Shown here: one piece after another, positions 6,269 to 7,823 of the stretch
Layout of the letters: each line of letters opens with the position of its first letter
Numbering within the stretch: the stretch's first letter is position 1
From: an uncultured bacterium
GTDB taxonomy: Bacteria; Methylomirabilota; Methylomirabilia; Rokubacteriales; CSP1-6
DNA length: 7,823 nt
Direction: 5' to 3'
Assembly (NCBI GenBank): GCA_946479205.1
Contig: CAMLFJ010000131.1
Location: forward strand, 1 to 7,823
Made by a program: the position numbers and the translations under genes
The notes under the pieces: model-generated
Told to the model about the DNA's origin: nothing
Database searches by the model: none
What the model saw: only the letters and a program-made list of their open reading frames with translations

Positions 6269-6910
6269 ATGGACGACATCAATCTGCTGAAAGGCCGGAT
6301 GGCGGAGGCGCTGGTCGAGGGGATCTTCAAGCGTGCGCAGTACGTGGTGGCGCGGGTGGCCCGCGAGACCCAGGTGTCCGCGCTCATGCGCACCGGGCAG
6401 AGCGTGCCCGACTTCGTGGTCTGGAAGGCGCTCGACGAGCCGAGCCTGGGCCACCGGTCCTACCTGCTGCTCGCGGTCGAGGTGAAGTACTGCGCCGACC
6501 TCGACGAGCACCTCCGCCGCGAGACGCCTCCGCGCTCGCCCGAGGTCGCGCTGCAGTGGCCAGAGCTCTACGAGATCCTGGTCACCGACCGGCCCGAGCT
6601 CGGCCGCTCGTGCTTCCAGGCCGTCCACGTCTCGATCCTGCCGCCGGCCGCGCCGCCCAGCACGCTCGATCTCCACCTGGTACCGGGGCTCGACATCTAC
6701 CGGCGCACCGTCGAGGAGTACGAGGGGCTGGTGCGGGAGGTGTTCCCGCTCATCGGCTCACGGAAGGGCACGGGGGACTGGGCGCGCAAGCTGGCGGGAC
6801 GGACGCCCGCGCGGCACGAGGCGCGCGGGCACCCGCGGCTCCGGCCGGCCCGCGATCACGGTCACCGCCCGTCGGCGGCCCACGAGCAGCGGCAGGGCGC
6901 CAGCGAGTAG
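6269..6910 (+). CDS. PD-(D/E)XK nuclease-fold protein, unknown target
   Basis: This 213-residue protein has no signal peptide and is presumably cytoplasmic. Its N-terminal half shows the PD-(D/E)XK signature. An opening helix NLLKGRMAEALVEGIFKRA carries Glu13 and Glu17. PDFVVW follows with Pro47-Asp48, then a strand LLLAVEVKY with Glu71-x-Lys73, and a helix with Gln96-Trp97. The Asp48 to Glu71 spacing of 23 is normal for this fold. This order (helix with Glu, PD, ExK, Gln) matches Holliday-resolvase-like and restriction-endonuclease-like members, which cut DNA with Mg2+. The exact family is not recognised. No methylase, helicase or recombinase lies beside it. Residues from about 174 form an Arg/His/Pro/Ala-rich tail, and its coding DNA overlaps the 3' end of the convergent membrane-protein gene. 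The fold ends before that, so the tail may be a read-through extension. ATG 6269 lacks an SD but is 3 bp after the previous stop, consistent with coupling. Confidence 0.75.
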   Translation: MDDINLLKGRMAEALVEGIFKRAQYVVARVARETQVSALMRTGQSVPDFVVWKALDEPSLGHRSYLLLAVEVKYCADLDEHLRRETPPRSPEVALQWPELYEILVTDRPELGRSCFQAVHVSILPPAAPPSTLDLHLVPGLDIYRRTVEEYEGLVREVFPLIGSRKGTGDWARKLAGRTPARHEARGHPRLRPARDHGHRPSAAHEQRQGASE

Positions 6911-7368
6911 CGCAGCCCGGACGTCTCGGCCACGCTCGTGGCCTGCCACCCGGCCAGCAGCGCGTAGTCGACCCGGAAGTAGTGGTCGGCGGCCTCCATC
7001 CCCACGCCCTGGCCGTTGATCACGTAGCGCGCGCGGCAGGTCATGCCGCCCAGCAGGCTCGGGCCGCAGGCCAGCTCGGTCACCCGCACCGCGGTCCGCG
7101 CGGCCAGGATCTCGCGATCGGCGGTCTTCAGCACCCGCGCCATCCGCCGCACCTGCTTGCCCCTCACGTGGGTCTCGATCGCCTCGCGCGCGCCCTCGAG
7201 AGTGGTGCACGAGCGGACGAAGCGGAGCGCGTGATAGCCCACCACGGAGACCGCCGCGGCGAGCACCACGAGCAGCGTGACGCGTACGACACGCCCCATG
7301 CGTGGGGAGCGCGTGGCGCTCCCGGTCGTGCTTCCTGACTGGCGGGGTTGCGCGGATCGTCTAGCCAA
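6862..7368 (-). CDS. Single-span membrane-anchored protein of unknown function
   Basis: The product is 168 residues from TTG 7368, or 145 from the in-frame ATG at 7299. A transmembrane segment or uncleaved signal anchor lies at about 27-45 (rich in Val/Leu/Ala), leaving the C-terminal domain outside the cytoplasm. That domain has cysteines at 54, 101, 111, 159 and 161, and strand-like sequence CRARYVINGQGVGMEAADHYFRVDY near 111-135 before LLAGW. I do not recognise a family. TTG 7368 has a perfect SD (AGGAGG, 6-base spacing) and overlaps the upstream stop by 8 bp. The codons between 7368 and 7299 are less GC-biased at the third position, which favours ATG 7299. I judge the two starts about equally likely. 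The last 49 bp overlap the convergent nuclease-fold gene. Confidence 0.68.
   Translation of the reverse strand: MARRSAQPRQSGSTTGSATRSPRMGRVVRVTLLVVLAAAVSVVGYHALRFVRSCTTLEGAREAIETHVRGKQVRRMARVLKTADREILAARTAVRVTELACGPSLLGGMTCRARYVINGQGVGMEAADHYFRVDYALLAGWQATSVAETSGLRYSLAPCRCSWAADGR
7305..7323. repeat. Perfect 8-bp inverted repeat (hairpin) before ATG 7299
   Basis: gggagcgc - gtg - gcgctccc is a perfect 8-bp stem with a 3-base loop. On the minus-strand transcript it would form a strong GC hairpin ending 5 bases before the ATG at 7299. It has no following U-run, so it is not a typical intrinsic terminator. If translation starts at TTG 7368 the hairpin is within the coding region. Confidence 0.6.
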
Positions 7369-7823
7369 GGAGTGCCTCCTGGAGCGCGAGCCCGGTGGAG
7401 GGATCGAGGAGCGACTGGGACTCGCGCCGGAATGGAAGCCAGGTGAGCCGCGCGCCGGTGAACCGGGGCTCGGCCGCGGTGGCGGCCTGGACCTCGCGGG
7501 GCGTCCGGTGGCGGCCCGCCGCCGCGAAGCGCGCCAGCAGCGCGGCGTCCTCGGCGTCGTAGAAGCAGCCGTGCGCGGCGGGGCGCTCGCCGGTCCAGGG
7601 CCGGTACGCGGGAGGCTTCGCGGTCAGCCGCGCGGCCAGGTCGTGCAGCGCCTTGAGCCGCCGGTAGCGGAACGCGGGCGCCCAGGCGCTTGGGGCCTGG
7701 CTCGCGCCCGCGGGGTCGAGCTGCCAGAACGGCAGGTAGACCGCGCCGGCCGCCGGACCGGGATGCGCGCCGTCGGGCCGCATGTCGGCGATCTCGTGCG
7801 GCATGTCGGTCAGCTCGACGCCG
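7361..7823 (-). CDS. C-terminal part of an unidentified protein (5' end outside window)
   Basis: The frame is open to the right edge and ends at TAG 7363-7361, giving about 153 visible residues. ATG 7804 is in frame, but the residues before it (GVELTD) continue smoothly, so the gene probably starts outside the window. Visible features are VYLPFWQLD (near the start of the fragment), AFRYRRLKALHDLAARLTA, HGCFYDAEDAALLARFAAAG, a second WLPF element (TWLPFRRES) and a terminal LLDPSTGLALQEALLG. There is no membrane segment in this part. The two aromatic LPF elements suggest a repeated strand motif. I cannot name the family. Codon use is strongly GC-biased like its neighbours, and the downstream membrane-protein gene overlaps its stop, so the two are likely co-transcribed. 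Confidence 0.68.
   Translation of the reverse strand, partial: GVELTDMPHEIADMRPDGAHPGPAAGAVYLPFWQLDPAGASQAPSAWAPAFRYRRLKALHDLAARLTAKPPAYRPWTGERPAAHGCFYDAEDAALLARFAAAGRHRTPREVQAATAAEPRFTGARLTWLPFRRESQSLLDPSTGLALQEALLG
7375..7380 (-). promoter_or_regulatory. Perfect Shine-Dalgarno before TTG 7368
   Basis: AGGAGG on the minus strand lies 6 bases before TTG 7368, inside the last codons of the upstream gene. It supports the TTG start of the membrane protein and translational coupling between the two genes. It could also be a chance result of the Gln-Glu codons there. Confidence 0.5.

Noticed and set aside
5753..6676. 307-codon minus-strand open frame opposite the exported and nuclease-fold genes
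   Set aside because: There is no recognisable motif and the composition is antisense-like. The plus-strand products show a signal peptide and a PD-(D/E)XK signature.

Overview
The window is very GC-rich, with a strong G/C bias at third codon positions, and densely packed. Every interval is coding except a few short gaps. A TonB-dependent outer-membrane receptor and Sec signal peptides point to a diderm (Gram-negative-type) bacterium. The protein style resembles soil or subsurface lineages such as Rokubacteria/Methylomirabilota or deltaproteobacteria-like groups. That placement is an impression from sequence style, not a demonstrated assignment.

Layout, left to right. (1) A C-terminal fragment of an unidentified plus-strand gene ends at 56. 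It overlaps a plus-strand gene for an exported Sel1-repeat protein (47-1009), which appears to use a CTG start and has six units in exact 108-bp register. (2) A minus-strand pair follows: a TonB-dependent receptor (3445 to 1403) and a small DUF3830 cyclophilin-like protein (1403 to 993). They overlap as TGATG, so they look translationally coupled. (3) A 64-bp divergent spacer carries a good sigma70-type promoter for the receptor. On its other side starts a plus-strand AMP-forming acyl-CoA ligase (3510-5174). (4) A minus-strand RidA-family protein (5646 to 5179) ends 4 bp from the ligase stop. It has its own near-consensus promoter and a clear Shine-Dalgarno (SD) sequence, but lacks the usual active-site arginine. 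(5) A plus-strand pair, 3 bp apart, encodes a small exported Ala/Leu-rich protein (5846-6265) and a PD-(D/E)XK nuclease-fold protein (6269-6910). (6) A minus-strand pair encodes an unidentified protein whose start lies beyond the right edge (7823 to 7361) and a single-span membrane protein (7368 to 6862). The two overlap by 8 bp.

No tRNA, rRNA, CRISPR array, insertion sequence or integrase was found. No stretch longer than 300 bp lacks a gene. Convergent genes are separated by 4 bp or overlap by 17 and 49 bp, so the window has no room for classical terminators between them.

The genes do not form one obvious pathway. The receptor/DUF3830 pair suggests uptake of an unknown ligand across the outer membrane. 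The acyl-CoA ligase and RidA protein look like ordinary metabolic genes. The most interesting items are the coupled DUF3830 gene, the exported-protein/nuclease-fold pair, and the strict Sel1 register with one decayed unit. I see no convincing complete new defence, secretion or biosynthetic system.
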